A stretch of DNA of 64,000 nt, taken from NCBI GenBank assembly GCA_963836605.1, contig CAWIKB010000014.1, positions 434,001-498,000 on the forward strand. The letters run 5' to 3'. The translations under genes were made by a program, and so were the position numbers. Shown here one piece after another: positions 17,200 to 26,141 of this stretch. The notes beneath the pieces were generated by a model that was not told the origin of the DNA, searched no databases, and worked only from the letters and a program-made list of their open reading frames with translations. Each line of letters begins with the position of its first letter. Positions within the stretch are counted from its first letter, which is position 1. This DNA is from Bog-473 sp963836605 (GTDB taxonomy: Bacteria > Actinomycetota > Acidimicrobiia > Acidimicrobiales > RAAP-2).

Positions 17200-17890
17200 G
17201 AGCGCTCCTTGTCGCAACCTCGATCCGTCGCGCGTGGGACGGTTCGGGAGAGAGAAGTTTCGTCAGTCTGTCGGCATTCAGACCGATACCGAATACCGAC
17301 CCGCCTGGCTGTAGGGCGACGCCGGCATTGAGCGGTCCGGCGTTCACCGCGTCGAAGCCAAGCCGATCGATCAGGCGCAGCACCGCGGCGACCGCGTCTG
17401 AATCACTGCCTGCCGCAGCGATGGCGAGACGGTCCTCTGCGCCCCGTGGTCGCCGTCCTTGGTCAAACTTGAAGTATCCAAGATGGTTGAGGCTCTTGAC
17501 CACACGGGCCAGCGGAAAATGTTGCTGCACCACGAGACTGGTGCCCATCGGCGCTGTCGCCAGGCCTTCGTCAATGCCGTCTATCTCCTCCCAGTAGTTC
17601 ATGGCGTCGACGAGGATCTTGCCGTCAAAGAGATCGCCTGGAAGGTCCCGGAAGCGGTGCATGGGCACCGCCAGGACGATCAACTCGGCGTGTTGGATGA
17701 CGTCGGCGGTTGTGGCGGGGTGAGCGCCGGGGGCAAGCACCTCGACAATGAGCTCGATGCGCTCGACCGCACCCGATCCGGAGATGGCGACGTCATAGCC
17801 GCCCGCAACGGCGGCGCGGGCGATGGCGGCACCGATCTTTCCAGCGCCGACAATGCCCAGCCGCAAGTCGGCGGCCTCGTCGCTCGACAT
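17192..17890 (-). CDS. F420H2:NADP oxidoreductase-like protein
   Basis: 232 residues from ATG 17890 (MSSDEAADLRLGIVGAGKIG) with GAGGA upstream. Rossmann GIVGAGKIGAAIA, VLAVPMHRFRDLP, VDAMNYWEE, VVKSLNHLGY and a C-terminal LNAGVALQPGGSVFG. This is the F420-dependent NADP reductase/NADP-oxidoreductase coenzyme F420 family, which exchanges hydride between NADP(H) and F420. It sits between an LLM oxidoreductase and a DUF385 remnant, so it plausibly supplies reduced F420. The start is 11 nt upstream of the LLM stop. Confidence 0.82.
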   Translation of the reverse strand: MSSDEAADLRLGIVGAGKIGAAIARAAVAGGYDVAISGSGAVERIELIVEVLAPGAHPATTADVIQHAELIVLAVPMHRFRDLPGDLFDGKILVDAMNYWEEIDGIDEGLATAPMGTSLVVQQHFPLARVVKSLNHLGYFKFDQGRRPRGAEDRLAIAAAGSDSDAVAAVLRLIDRLGFDAVNAGPLNAGVALQPGGSVFGIGLNADRLTKLLSPEPSHARRIEVATRSARD

Positions 17891-17900
17891 GGGAGGGTCC

Positions 17901-18989
17901 TCAGGTCCCCGCCACGGCGTGCGTTCCGACGGGGGTCGGGTCGTCAACCGGAGGTTCAGCCAGAAGTTCCCTCACCCGCGGAATCACCTCTCGTCCGTAG
18001 AGCTCAATGGTTGCCATTTTCTGTTCGTGCGGGACGCGCCCGGTGGCGTAGGCCAGGTCGAATCGACTGAGCCCGAGCAGACGAATGACCCATGCGATTT
18101 TCGTGGCAACCGTCTCCGGCGACCCGAGATAGAGCGAACCTTCGTCGATCTCTGCTTGAAATCGATCTCTCGTGGGACGGGCCCATCCTCGCTCGGCAGC
18201 CGCGCCCTCGTAGACGTGAGCCCAATGCGGCCACTGGACTTCTGCTGCCTCCTGGTCGGTCCGGGCCACATACCCATGCGAGTGCATACCGATGCGCAGC
18301 TCCGGATACCCGAACTTGTCGAGTGCTCGCCTGTAGAGGTCGACCAGGGGTGCGAATCGGATTGGCGGGCCACCGATCACGGCCAGCATCAGGGGTAGCC
18401 CGTAGCGAGCGGCACGGACCACCGACTGAGGGCTACCCCCCATGCCCACCCACGTCGGCAGATGCCCTTCGGGCAGCGGAGGACTGAGGGACTGATTGGT
18501 CAGGGGAGACCGGAACTTGCCCGACCAGGTGACGGGTTGCTCCCGCAGCAACCGGGTGACCAACTCGAGCTTTTCCTCGAAGATGTCCTCGTAGTCGGCG
18601 AGGTCGTACCCGAACAGCGGGAAGGACTCGGTGAGCGAACCGCGTCCGACGATGAGTTGCGCGCGGCCGTTGGACACCGCGTCGAGGGTGGCAAATTCGG
18701 TGTACACCCGCACCGGGTCTTGGGTGCTCAGGACGGTCACGGCTGTGCCGAGCCGGATGCGCTCGGTTCGACCGGCAATCGCGGCCAGGATCACATGGCC
18801 GGCCGAGTCCATCATGTCCGAGCGGTAGTGCTCGGCGATGTTGAACGAATCGATCCCGACGGCATCGGCGAGAACTGCCTCCTCGACGGTGTTGCGGATG
18901 ACGACGTCGCCGCTGAGCTCGTGACCCGACTCGTCCACGCTGAGGGGAACGAACGAATCCAGTCCGAACTCGATGTCCTTGGTGGTCAT
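17901..18989 (-). CDS. LLM-class (luciferase-like) oxidoreductase
   Basis: 362 residues. TIM-barrel bacterial luciferase-like family: GIDSFNIAEHYRSD near 45-58, IRLGTAVTVLSTQDPVRVYTEFATLDAVSNGRAQLIVGRGS (cofactor-binding strand), a PTWVGMGGSPQSVVRAARYGLPLML segment and a C-terminal GSPETVATKI. Such enzymes use FMN or F420; the linked F420 reductase and DUF385 genes argue for F420. First gene of a three-gene leftward operon, divergent from a MarR regulator. Confidence 0.88.
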   Translation of the reverse strand: MTTKDIEFGLDSFVPLSVDESGHELSGDVVIRNTVEEAVLADAVGIDSFNIAEHYRSDMMDSAGHVILAAIAGRTERIRLGTAVTVLSTQDPVRVYTEFATLDAVSNGRAQLIVGRGSLTESFPLFGYDLADYEDIFEEKLELVTRLLREQPVTWSGKFRSPLTNQSLSPPLPEGHLPTWVGMGGSPQSVVRAARYGLPLMLAVIGGPPIRFAPLVDLYRRALDKFGYPELRIGMHSHGYVARTDQEAAEVQWPHWAHVYEGAAAERGWARPTRDRFQAEIDEGSLYLGSPETVATKIAWVIRLLGLSRFDLAYATGRVPHEQKMATIELYGREVIPRVRELLAEPPVDDPTPVGTHAVAGT

Positions 18990-19027
18990 TTTCTCTGCCT
19001 CGCTTCCTGTTCTCGTGCAATCGCGAG

Positions 19028-19062
19028 TGACAATGATATTCTATACAGATCATCATGTCTAC
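19028..19062. promoter_or_regulatory. AT-rich divergent promoter region, LLM / MarR
   Basis: An AT-rich island in otherwise GC-rich DNA. TGAT-atTCTATACAg-ATCA at 19035-19053 is an imperfect dyad lying 46 bp from the LLM start and about 70 bp before the preferred MarR ATG. It plausibly holds both promoters and the MarR operator. Confidence 0.4.
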
Positions 19063-19123
19063 AGAGCATCTTATCCACAACGCTTCTGGGCTCAGCTCGT
19101 ATGATGGAGTAGTGGAGGACGAC

Positions 19124-19684
19124 ATGGCTGGCCCACGTGATGAAGCTCTTGAGGCCTCGGGCTGCGAAGACGCGCTTGCCGACGACCTCGGGTGGGGCCT
19201 GGGCATGATCTTTCGGGCCTATGTCAAGGCAGCCCACGCCGCCGTGGCCGACCTTCCTGGTGGGCCACGGGGTTTCCAGATCCTTTCAGCCGCGGCTCAG
19301 GGCACGGTCGGCAGCCAGCTCGCCCTGGCCCAGCACCTGGGAGTCGACCGTACGGTCATGACGTATCTCCTCGATGACCTCGAAGCCGCCAGCCTGATCG
19401 AGCGACGACCCGATCCGGCCGATCGGCGCGCCCGCAGAATCGTCGCCACCCAAAAGGGCAACGAACTTCTCACCAGCCTCGATGACCGCCTTCGGGCAGC
19501 GGAAGCCCACCTTCTGGCCCCGCTCGGCACCGGGGCCAGTGTTCCGTTCCGTGCTCAGGTTCGGTTGCTCGCCACCCAGCTCGATGCTCTCGACCCGCCC
19601 GACAGCCCATGTGAACCTGCCGACGAGGTGGATGCCGAAATACCTGCTCCTCGCCAGGGCGTTCGATCGGCGAGATCGCGTTAG
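19124..19684 (+). CDS. MarR-family regulator of the F420 operon (putative)
   Basis: 186 residues from ATG 19124, chosen because GGAGG lies 5 nt upstream; the frame is open back to 19055. ILSAAAQGTVGSQLALAQHLGVDRTVMTYLLDDLEAASLIERRPDPADRRARRIVAT is the winged helix and wing, flanked by dimerisation helices. The C-terminal 30 residues are poorly conserved and charged. It is divergent from the LLM-F420 reductase-DUF385 operon and is the likely local repressor. Confidence 0.85.
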   Translation: MAGPRDEALEASGCEDALADDLGWGLGMIFRAYVKAAHAAVADLPGGPRGFQILSAAAQGTVGSQLALAQHLGVDRTVMTYLLDDLEAASLIERRPDPADRRARRIVATQKGNELLTSLDDRLRAAEAHLLAPLGTGASVPFRAQVRLLATQLDALDPPDSPCEPADEVDAEIPAPRQGVRSARSR

Positions 19685-19857
19685 TGCCGGCGGGAGAGAG
19701 CTCGCTCGTCTAGCTGTCGGACCCGGCATCGGTGATCTTCCCCAAGGAGAGACGGGACGGCCGTGCGCGTGCCGATGAGATTTGGCGGGCCGAGCCGTCC
19801 CATCAGCAAGCAATTGATCGAACAATTGCAACGATTATGGGACGACAGGAGGTCGCA

Positions 19858-20457
19858 GTGTCTGCGTCAGTGCTCTACATGTCCATGTCACTTGACGGGT
19901 ACATCGCTGGTCCGAATGACGGACCGGACAACCCCGGTGGCGACGACTTCATGCGGCTGCATGAGTGGTACGGGTTTGCTTCGGACCCCGGGCCGAACAT
20001 GGAGTCCACTGATCCATCAGGAATTGGCAAGCAATTTCTCGACGAGATCAACACGACCGGTGCCGTTCTCTCCGGGCGCAATACCGTCGAACAGGTCGAT
20101 CACTGGGGCGGTGATCACCACCACGGTGTCCCGATTTTCGTGCCCAGTCATCGGCCGCCGGGTCCGTCGGCCGTGAGGTATCCGTTGGTGACGTACGTGA
20201 CAGACGGGATCGCCAGCGCGATGGCACACGCGAAGGCCGCTGCAGGTGGGCGCAATGTGCTGGTCCACGGCGCGTATACGGCACAGAGAGCGCTCGACGC
20301 TGGTGTGCTCGATGAATTGCAGATTCACCAAGTGCCGGTTCTGTTCGGAGGCGGGCGCCGACTCTTCGAGGTGTTGCCCGCGAGAATCGAACTCGAGATC
20401 GTTCGAGTGATCGACACTCCAAAGGCCACGCACATCCGTTACCGTGTCCGCCGCTGA
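19858..20457 (+). CDS. RibD C-terminal / dihydrofolate reductase-like protein
   Basis: 199 residues from GTG 19858, preceded by AGGAGG. MSMSLDGYIAGPNDGPDNPGG at the N-terminus, GAVLSGRNTVEQ, VTYVTDGIASAMAHAKAAAG, then VHGAYTAQRALDAGVLDELQIHQVPVLFGGG, the signature of the RibD_C/DHFR-like fold. These NADPH-binding reductases are often annotated as dihydrofolate reductase family proteins; the substrate is unknown. Convergent with rph. Confidence 0.85.
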   Translation: MSASVLYMSMSLDGYIAGPNDGPDNPGGDDFMRLHEWYGFASDPGPNMESTDPSGIGKQFLDEINTTGAVLSGRNTVEQVDHWGGDHHHGVPIFVPSHRPPGPSAVRYPLVTYVTDGIASAMAHAKAAAGGRNVLVHGAYTAQRALDAGVLDELQIHQVPVLFGGGRRLFEVLPARIELEIVRVIDTPKATHIRYRVRR

Positions 20458-20481
20458 CTCGATCGTCGCTTCGCAATCCCC

Positions 20482-23076
20482 TTACGACAGGATCTCGACG
20501 TAGCCGTCCGTTCCATGCACGCGGATCCGCTGCCCACTTCGGATGAGCTGGGTGGCGTGCTCCACTCCCACGACTGCCGGCAAGCCGTACTCCCGCGCGA
20601 TGACTGCGCCATGGGTCATCAGGCCACCAACCTCCGTCACCAGGCCCGTGATGGCGACGAACAGCGGCGACCAGCTGGGGTCCGTGTAGGCCGTCACCAG
20701 GATGTCGCCCGGCTCGAGATCGGCCTCCGCCATGTCCAGGATGACGCGGGCCCGCCCCTCGATGGTCCCGGCGGAGACGGGTACGCCGACCAGCGCACCG
20801 CTCGGTACGTCGGCACGTCGGTACGTCCCGGCAACGACCTCGCCATCCGACGTCAGCACCCGGGGCGGCGCGAGCGCTTGATACGTCCTGAAGGCGTCCT
20901 TGCGCTGGGAGACGAGCTGATCGTCCACGTGGCTCGTGCGCACGACGTCGCGGAGCTCCTGGAACGTGAGGTAGAAGACGTCGTCCTTCTCATGAAGCAC
21001 GTGGGCCTGCATGAGGCGCCCGGCCTCTTCGAGCACGGCCTGCTTGTACACGAAGTAGCGGCTGACCATGCCGTACTTTGGATACTCCCGGTACCCGATG
21101 AAGGTTCGGACCCGATCGATCCTCCGCTTGGTTTCATCGGCCTCCTGCTCTCCGCCCGGCATGGCCCGCAGGCGCTCCAGCACTTCCTGTTCCTTCGTCC
21201 GCGCCTCCAGCCGGCCCTGCTCGAAGCGCCGCCCTCCGGCGCCCGGCTCGAAGTTTTCGACGTTGCCGAGGATCATGGGCACGAGTGTGGTGGGGCGTTC
21301 GCTCCAACGTGGTCTCGTGATGTCGATCTCTCCGACACAGCGCATGCCGTACTTGTCGAGATAGGCCAAGATGGCGTCTCGTGCTTCGAGTCCGCCCTCG
21401 AGCGAGAGCAGCTCGTCCACGAACCCCTCGTCGTCGACGTGCTGCAGGAACCTCACCACGTCCGAATGCGGACGGATCACGTCCGCGACGTCCAGGAGCG
21501 CCAGCCCCATCTCCGACGTGATGTTGTGGGGCACGGACTGCGTGAGCGTGTCGGCCACGTTCTTCTCTCCCAGCCACGCCTCTATGTGCTCGTTGAGCCA
21601 CCACGTGGCTTCCATCGCCGACATGAACACTTGATGGCTCTGTGGATCGAACAGGATCCGCCGCAGCTCCTCGATGTCCGCCAGGATGAAGTCGAGCAGC
21701 GCCGGTCCGGACTTGGTTCGGATGTCGATCTTCAAGGTGGCGATGGATTCCTGGCTGCGTTCGATCAGCTTTTCGACGATGGCCGGATCGGTCTCGATCG
21801 GGGCGGGCGGGTCCCCGGTTGACGCCCTGCTCGGGCCCTCGTCCGGTAGAGCCGGGATGAAGTCGCCGCGTTCGAGGATGTTCGCCAGCGCGTCCCCGAT
21901 CAGCGGATCACCTCTCCCCATGACCTCCAGGAGGCCGGCACGGCGCGCGGGCGACGCCAGGTCCGGAGCGACATCGACGAACAACCTCCCACCGGCCACG
22001 TACATCGGCCGAGGGGTGGTCAGCTGCCAGAGGGAGAGCCCCAGGGGCTTCATGGCGTCGGTCATCATCTGGTTGTGACCGACGGAGACGAAGACGTGGT
22101 TCCCTCCGTCGTCCGTGGCGGGAACGGGGAACAGCGTGGTGATCGGCCGGCTCTGGACGATCTGGAACTCGTCGTCGACCAGACACCACTCGATGTCCTG
22201 TGGGAGGCCGAAGTGGGCTTCGATCCGCCGGCCAAGCTGTGCGAGCGCCACGACCTGCGTATCCGACAGTGCTGGCTGCGCCTGCCGATCCGGGTCGATC
22301 GCTTCTTCCAGCGTCCCACCTGTCGGCGAAGCGTGGATGACGATCTCTTTGGTGCCGACCGTCTTGGCCATGACCTCGCCGCCCCGCACCTTGTAGACGT
22401 CCGGGTTCACCAGACCGGAGACCAGGGCCTCGCCGAGGCCGAAGGTTGCCTCCACGGAGGCGACCTTCCGGTTCGACGTGACGGGGTCGGCCGTGAACAG
22501 GACGCCGGACGCGTCCGGGAAGACCATCTGCTGCACGACCACCCCCATGTGGATGATCTGGTGGTCGAAGCCGTTCCGCAGGCGGTAGGTCACGGCCCGC
22601 TCAGTGAACAGCGAGGCCCAGCACCGGGTGATGTGCTCGAGGATCGCCGCCGACCCCACGACGTTCAGGTACGTGTCCTGCTGGCCGGCAAAGGACGCCG
22701 TCGGCGAGTCCTCTGCCGTCGCGCTGGATCTGACCGCGCAGGCCACGTCGCCGCCGAGTCGGCTGATCTCCGCAGAGATCGCCTCCGCCAGATCGTCGGG
22801 GATGGCGATCCCTTCGATGATCCGGCGGATGTCCGCGCTGAGCGTGCGGATCGCCTCGCGGTCATCCGGGTTGAGGTGCGACAGCCGATCGAGCCGATTG
22901 TCGATCGACGGCGCCTCCGCCATCATCCGCCGGAAGGCGTCCGTCGTTACACAGAAGCCCGCCGGTACGCGGATGCCTTCGATCCGCGAAAGCTGCCCGA
23001 GAAGCGCGCCCTTCCCGCCAACGACGGAGACCTGCGTCTGGTCGATCTCCTCGAATCTCAGCACGTGGTCGCCCAT
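20482..23076 (-). CDS. rph: Rifampin phosphotransferase
   Basis: 864 residues, the family length. ATP-grasp N-domain: VGGKGALLGQL, VPAGFCVTT, AVRSSATAEDSPTASFAGQQDT. The central rifamycin-binding region includes NQMMTDAMKPLG. C-terminal swivelling His domain: GLMTHGAVIAREYGLPAVVGV, with the catalytic His at about 822 (His825 in the Listeria enzyme). It phosphorylates the C21 hydroxyl of rifamycins using ATP, giving AMP and Pi. PEP synthase is the paralogous alternative, but length, domain order and the upstream RAE favour Rph. Start ATG 23076 with a G-rich ribosome site. Confidence 0.92.
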   Translation of the reverse strand: MGDHVLRFEEIDQTQVSVVGGKGALLGQLSRIEGIRVPAGFCVTTDAFRRMMAEAPSIDNRLDRLSHLNPDDREAIRTLSADIRRIIEGIAIPDDLAEAISAEISRLGGDVACAVRSSATAEDSPTASFAGQQDTYLNVVGSAAILEHITRCWASLFTERAVTYRLRNGFDHQIIHMGVVVQQMVFPDASGVLFTADPVTSNRKVASVEATFGLGEALVSGLVNPDVYKVRGGEVMAKTVGTKEIVIHASPTGGTLEEAIDPDRQAQPALSDTQVVALAQLGRRIEAHFGLPQDIEWCLVDDEFQIVQSRPITTLFPVPATDDGGNHVFVSVGHNQMMTDAMKPLGLSLWQLTTPRPMYVAGGRLFVDVAPDLASPARRAGLLEVMGRGDPLIGDALANILERGDFIPALPDEGPSRASTGDPPAPIETDPAIVEKLIERSQESIATLKIDIRTKSGPALLDFILADIEELRRILFDPQSHQVFMSAMEATWWLNEHIEAWLGEKNVADTLTQSVPHNITSEMGLALLDVADVIRPHSDVVRFLQHVDDEGFVDELLSLEGGLEARDAILAYLDKYGMRCVGEIDITRPRWSERPTTLVPMILGNVENFEPGAGGRRFEQGRLEARTKEQEVLERLRAMPGGEQEADETKRRIDRVRTFIGYREYPKYGMVSRYFVYKQAVLEEAGRLMQAHVLHEKDDVFYLTFQELRDVVRTSHVDDQLVSQRKDAFRTYQALAPPRVLTSDGEVVAGTYRRADVPSGALVGVPVSAGTIEGRARVILDMAEADLEPGDILVTAYTDPSWSPLFVAITGLVTEVGGLMTHGAVIAREYGLPAVVGVEHATQLIRSGQRIRVHGTDGYVEILS

Positions 23077-23176
23077 CCGTCCCCCTCTCCCTTCAGTTCC
23101 GGCCCTCTCTCATTCCTACTGTCGGTCACCGGACGCCCCTGGCCCTGCTTGTGGCGTGCATTGTCAACACACCTCA

Positions 23177-23195
23177 GCTCCTTGCGGCAAGACCC
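23177..23195 (-). promoter_or_regulatory. Rifamycin-associated element (RAE) upstream of rph
   Basis: The core CTTGCGGCAAG (23181-23191) matches the core of the published 19-bp RAE dyad (GGGGCTTGCGGCAAGGCCC), and the ACCC right flank nearly fits. It lies about 100 bp upstream of rph. A TTGACA hexamer on the rph strand (23162-23167) sits just downstream. RAEs mark rifamycin-inducible genes in actinobacteria. Confidence 0.85.
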
Positions 23196-23512
23196 CCACC
23201 CTGGTGTACCTTGGTAATGGCGGGGGAGGACGAACCGCCTTCCTGGCGGCACACGAGCCGGGAATCCCATTGGACCCGGGGCCTCCGGCGACCGCGACAC
23301 CCACGACCGACCAGGACGCGCTTCGCGTCTCGTGGAGCAGTCCGTGCGGCGACGCCCACCGGATACGAACCGGCGTCCCACCATCGTCCGCCAGGCGGAT
23401 CAGGTTGGGCGGACGCACCTCGGAAGGAAGCGGGCCGCCCACCCAGAGGAACGTCTGGAGCCAGTCGGGGGAGGGCTTCTGGCTCGCGGTCGTGACACGT
23501 GAGAGGGAATTG
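23196..23512. other. Non-coding stretch between rph and the regulator
   Basis: More than 300 bp without a gene I can support. A leftward frame (23164-23442, with a GGPLPSEVRPPNLIRLADDGG segment) is open but matches no family I recognise. The promoter elements at either end are listed separately. Confidence 0.4.
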
Positions 23513-23551
23513 CTGAGATAACACAGATTTGCGTAATCTCAGGATAATTCT
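23513..23551 (+). promoter_or_regulatory. Operator/promoter of the GbsR/MarR-drrAB operon
   Basis: CTGAGAT (23513-23519) and ATCTCAG (23536-23542) form a 7-bp-arm inverted repeat with a 16-nt spacer, followed by an AT-rich ATAATTCTAT (-10-like, 23544-23553) just before GTG 23557. Probably the regulator's own operator; the transcript would be nearly leaderless. Confidence 0.5.
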
Positions 23552-23556
23552 ATAGG

Positions 23557-24087
23557 GTGGCAGGCGTGCCAAGTGACGGCGAGATCACGTTTGCCGACCA
23601 TGCCGGCCGGTTCTATGCCCGCCGCTACGGGATGGCCCCGATGGTGGGCCGCCTTCTGGGCTACCTGGCGGTCTGCGATCCACGGGAGCAGAGCCTCACC
23701 GATCTGGCTGACGCCCTGTTGGCAAGCCGAAGCGCCATCGCCGGCGCGGTCAACACGCTGGAGAGCCTCGGGCTCATTCGACGATCCCGGGCGGCGGGCG
23801 AGCGGATGGACCGGGTGTACATCGACCTGTCGTCGCCCCGGGCGATGGGCTTCGACCTCTCCGAGTACCAGGAGCAGGGCGAGCTGGCCCAAGAAGGACT
23901 GCGCCTGTTGGCCGACGCCCCACTTGAACGGCGAGCGATCGTGTTGGAGTGGGCGGCGTTCGCCGATTTCCTGGTGGAGCGGCTTCCCGTGCTGGAGCAG
24001 GAGTGGAAGGAGCGGCGGGAGAAGCTGCGAGCCGCCGACGAACTCCCCGAGGCACCGGGTTCCCACCGAGAGGGCAGAGCGAGATGA
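23557..24087 (+). CDS. GbsR/MarR-family regulator of the drug ABC transporter
   Basis: 176 residues (GTG 23557; GTG 23566 possible). The helix-turn-helix region reads LTDLADALLASRSAIAGAVNTLESLGLIRRSRAAGERMDRVYI, preceded by YGMAPMVGRLLGYLAVCDP, the GbsR-type pattern. The C-terminus is a charged helical tail. Its TGA overlaps the ATG of the ATPase gene, so regulator, ATPase and permease form one coupled operon. Confidence 0.85.
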   Translation: MAGVPSDGEITFADHAGRFYARRYGMAPMVGRLLGYLAVCDPREQSLTDLADALLASRSAIAGAVNTLESLGLIRRSRAAGERMDRVYIDLSSPRAMGFDLSEYQEQGELAQEGLRLLADAPLERRAIVLEWAAFADFLVERLPVLEQEWKERREKLRAADELPEAPGSHREGRAR

Positions 24088-25070
24088 CAGGCCGGTCCGG
24101 GGCGCCGGGGATCGAGGCCAGGGACGTGTGCAAGTCGTTCGGCAGCCATTTGGTGCTCGACCAGGTGCACCTCGCCGCGGATGAGGGCACGATCCTCGCG
24201 CTGCTCGGTCCGAACGGGGCCGGCAAGACCACGATCGTCCGTATCCTCTCCACTCTGATCCCGGCCGACTCCGGCTGCATGCACATCGCCGGTCACGACG
24301 TGGTCACCGACCCCGATGGGGTGCGGGCGCTCATCGGGGTCACCGGCCAGTTCTCGGCCGTGGACGGTCTGCTCACCGGAACCGAGAACCTGCGATTGAT
24401 GGCCGACCTGCGCCATCTCGGCCGCGAGGCCGGGCAACGACGGGTAACCGAGCTGTTGGAGCAGTTCGACCTCACCGACGCCGCCGACAAGCCGCTCTCG
24501 ACCTACTCGGGCGGGATGCGACGGCGGCTCGACCTGGCGATGACCCTCGTCGGTGAGCCCCGGGTCATCTTCCTGGACGAGCCGACCACCGGTTTGGACC
24601 CGCGCAGCCGACTCACCATGTGGGAGATAGTCCGGGAGCTCGCCGCAGCCGGAGTCACCATCTTGTTGACCACCCAGAACCTCGACGAGGCCGACCAGCT
24701 GGCTGACCGGATCGCGGTGCTCGACCAGGGCCGGATCGTCGCCGAAGGAACCCCGGCGGAGCTGAAGAGCCGGATGCCCGGCGGGCACGTCCGGCTCCAT
24801 TTCGCCGGTCCCGACCTGCTGCGCTCGGCGGCCGGGCTCCTTCCGGCGGCTGCTCCTGACCAGGACCAGTTGGTCCTGCAGGTCCCCGCAGACGGCACCG
24901 TGGACTCTCTCCGTGCGCTGTTCGACCAATTGCACGAGGCCCACGTCGCCGTCGAGCGGCTTTCGATCCACACCCCGGACCTCGATGACGTGTTCCTCGC
25001 CGTCACCGGCAGTCATGTCAGCGGCCGGCCCGACGAGGACCCGACGCCACCGGGGACCGGACAACGATGA
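24084..25070 (+). CDS. DrrA-like drug-export ABC ATPase
   Basis: 328 residues from ATG 24084. Walker A GPNGAGKTT, Q-loop GVTGQFSAVDGLLTGTENL, signature YSGGMRRRLDLAMTL, Walker B VIFLDEPTTGLDPRSR, then LTTQNLDEADQLADRIAVLDQG. The C-terminal extension (HVAVERLSIHTPDLDDVFLAVTG) is typical of daunorubicin/nodulation-type DrrA ATPases. It overlaps both neighbours by 4 nt. Exports an unidentified hydrophobic drug with the next gene product. Confidence 0.92.
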   Translation: MTGRSGAPGIEARDVCKSFGSHLVLDQVHLAADEGTILALLGPNGAGKTTIVRILSTLIPADSGCMHIAGHDVVTDPDGVRALIGVTGQFSAVDGLLTGTENLRLMADLRHLGREAGQRRVTELLEQFDLTDAADKPLSTYSGGMRRRLDLAMTLVGEPRVIFLDEPTTGLDPRSRLTMWEIVRELAAAGVTILLTTQNLDEADQLADRIAVLDQGRIVAEGTPAELKSRMPGGHVRLHFAGPDLLRSAAGLLPAAAPDQDQLVLQVPADGTVDSLRALFDQLHEAHVAVERLSIHTPDLDDVFLAVTGSHVSGRPDEDPTPPGTGQR

Positions 25071-25864
25071 CCACCCTCGCCTACACGCTCAGTGACTCGC
25101 GGGTCATGGTACGTCGCAACCTCAAGCACCAACTCCGCTATCCGTCGGTGACCCTGATGCTCGTCGGCCTGCCTGTCGTGCTCCTGCTGCTGTTCGTCTA
25201 CGTATTGGGCGGCCAACTCGGTGTCGGCCTCGGCGCGCACGGGGGACGCGGCGCCTACCTCGACTACGTCGTACCGGGACTCCTGCTGGTCACCGTGGCC
25301 GCGGCCATTCAGGGCACTTCGATCATGGTCGCCATGGACATGACCGGAGGCATCATCGACCGGTTCCGGACCATGGCCATTGCCCGCGCCTCGGTCCTCA
25401 CGGGCCACGTGCTGGGCAGCCTGATCCAAACGCTGGCCGCTCTGGCCGTCCTGATCGGGGTCGCCTTCGGTCTCGGATTCCGCACCACCGCGGGGCCTCT
25501 GGCGTGGCTGGCTACGATCGGCGTGCTGACCCTGTTCGCGTTCGCGCTGATCTGGCTCGCCGTCGCACTCGGCTTGGCCGCCAAGAGCGTCGAGACCGCC
25601 AGCAACACACCCATGATCCTCTTCCTGCTTGTGTTCCTCAGCAGCGGGTTCGTGCGGACCCAGACGATGCCCGGCGGGCTGCGTCAGTTCGCTGAGTACC
25701 AGCCCTTCTCCCCTGTCGTCGACACCGTGCGCGGACTGCTCACCAACGCTGCCGTTGGCGACCACGCTCTGGAGGCCGTTGCGTGGAGCGTCGGTATCGC
25801 TCTCGCCGCGTACCTCTGGGCCGTCCGCCTCTACAACCGGCGCCGGGCAGCCGAGCCAACATGA
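25067..25864 (+). CDS. DrrB-like ABC-2 permease
   Basis: 265 residues from ATG 25067. Six hydrophobic segments (about 27-50, 64-83, 108-135, 144-168, 178-200, 230-250) and the DrrB-type stretches RNLKHQLRYPSVTLMLVGLP, DYVVPGLLLVTVA, SNTPMILFLLVFLSSGFV and QPFSPVVDTVRGLL. It forms the membrane pore of the drug exporter with the preceding ATPase; the start codon overlaps the ATPase stop (ATGA). Confidence 0.92.
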   Translation: MTTLAYTLSDSRVMVRRNLKHQLRYPSVTLMLVGLPVVLLLLFVYVLGGQLGVGLGAHGGRGAYLDYVVPGLLLVTVAAAIQGTSIMVAMDMTGGIIDRFRTMAIARASVLTGHVLGSLIQTLAALAVLIGVAFGLGFRTTAGPLAWLATIGVLTLFAFALIWLAVALGLAAKSVETASNTPMILFLLVFLSSGFVRTQTMPGGLRQFAEYQPFSPVVDTVRGLLTNAAVGDHALEAVAWSVGIALAAYLWAVRLYNRRRAAEPT

Positions 25865-25948
25865 GGAGCCCGATCGTTCACCATGGGTGACCGGTCGGTC
25901 GGATGGTCCTCGTCCAGCCACGTCCACGCGTCGGGCTGATGGCTGCCG

Positions 25949-26031
25949 CTTCACCCGTGAGATCCCAGAAACGGTCGACCAGGCAGAGGGTGGCGCCGAG
26001 CAGCTCTGCACCTGCTCCTTCACGCGTGAAG
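25949..26031. promoter_or_regulatory. Paired palindromes upstream of the UPF0016 gene
   Basis: CTTCACGCGTGAAG (26018-26031) is a perfect 14-bp palindrome. An imperfect copy, CTTCACCCGTGAG, lies at 25949-25961. Both are in the 277-bp gap before the UPF0016 gene and could be operator sites. No protein is assigned. Confidence 0.3.
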
Positions 26032-26141
26032 CGAGGCCCATCGCGTCTACCGTCAAGAGCCATGCCGCCACGCGTGGAGAGCGGGCTGATTGACGCACCG
26101 GGCGAACAGGAAGTACCCGGGTTCGGGCGTGAGAGGTCGCC

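Noticed and set aside
23164..23442. Possible gene in the rph upstream gap
   Set aside because: Open leftward frame but no ribosome site, no family resemblance, and it runs through the RAE.
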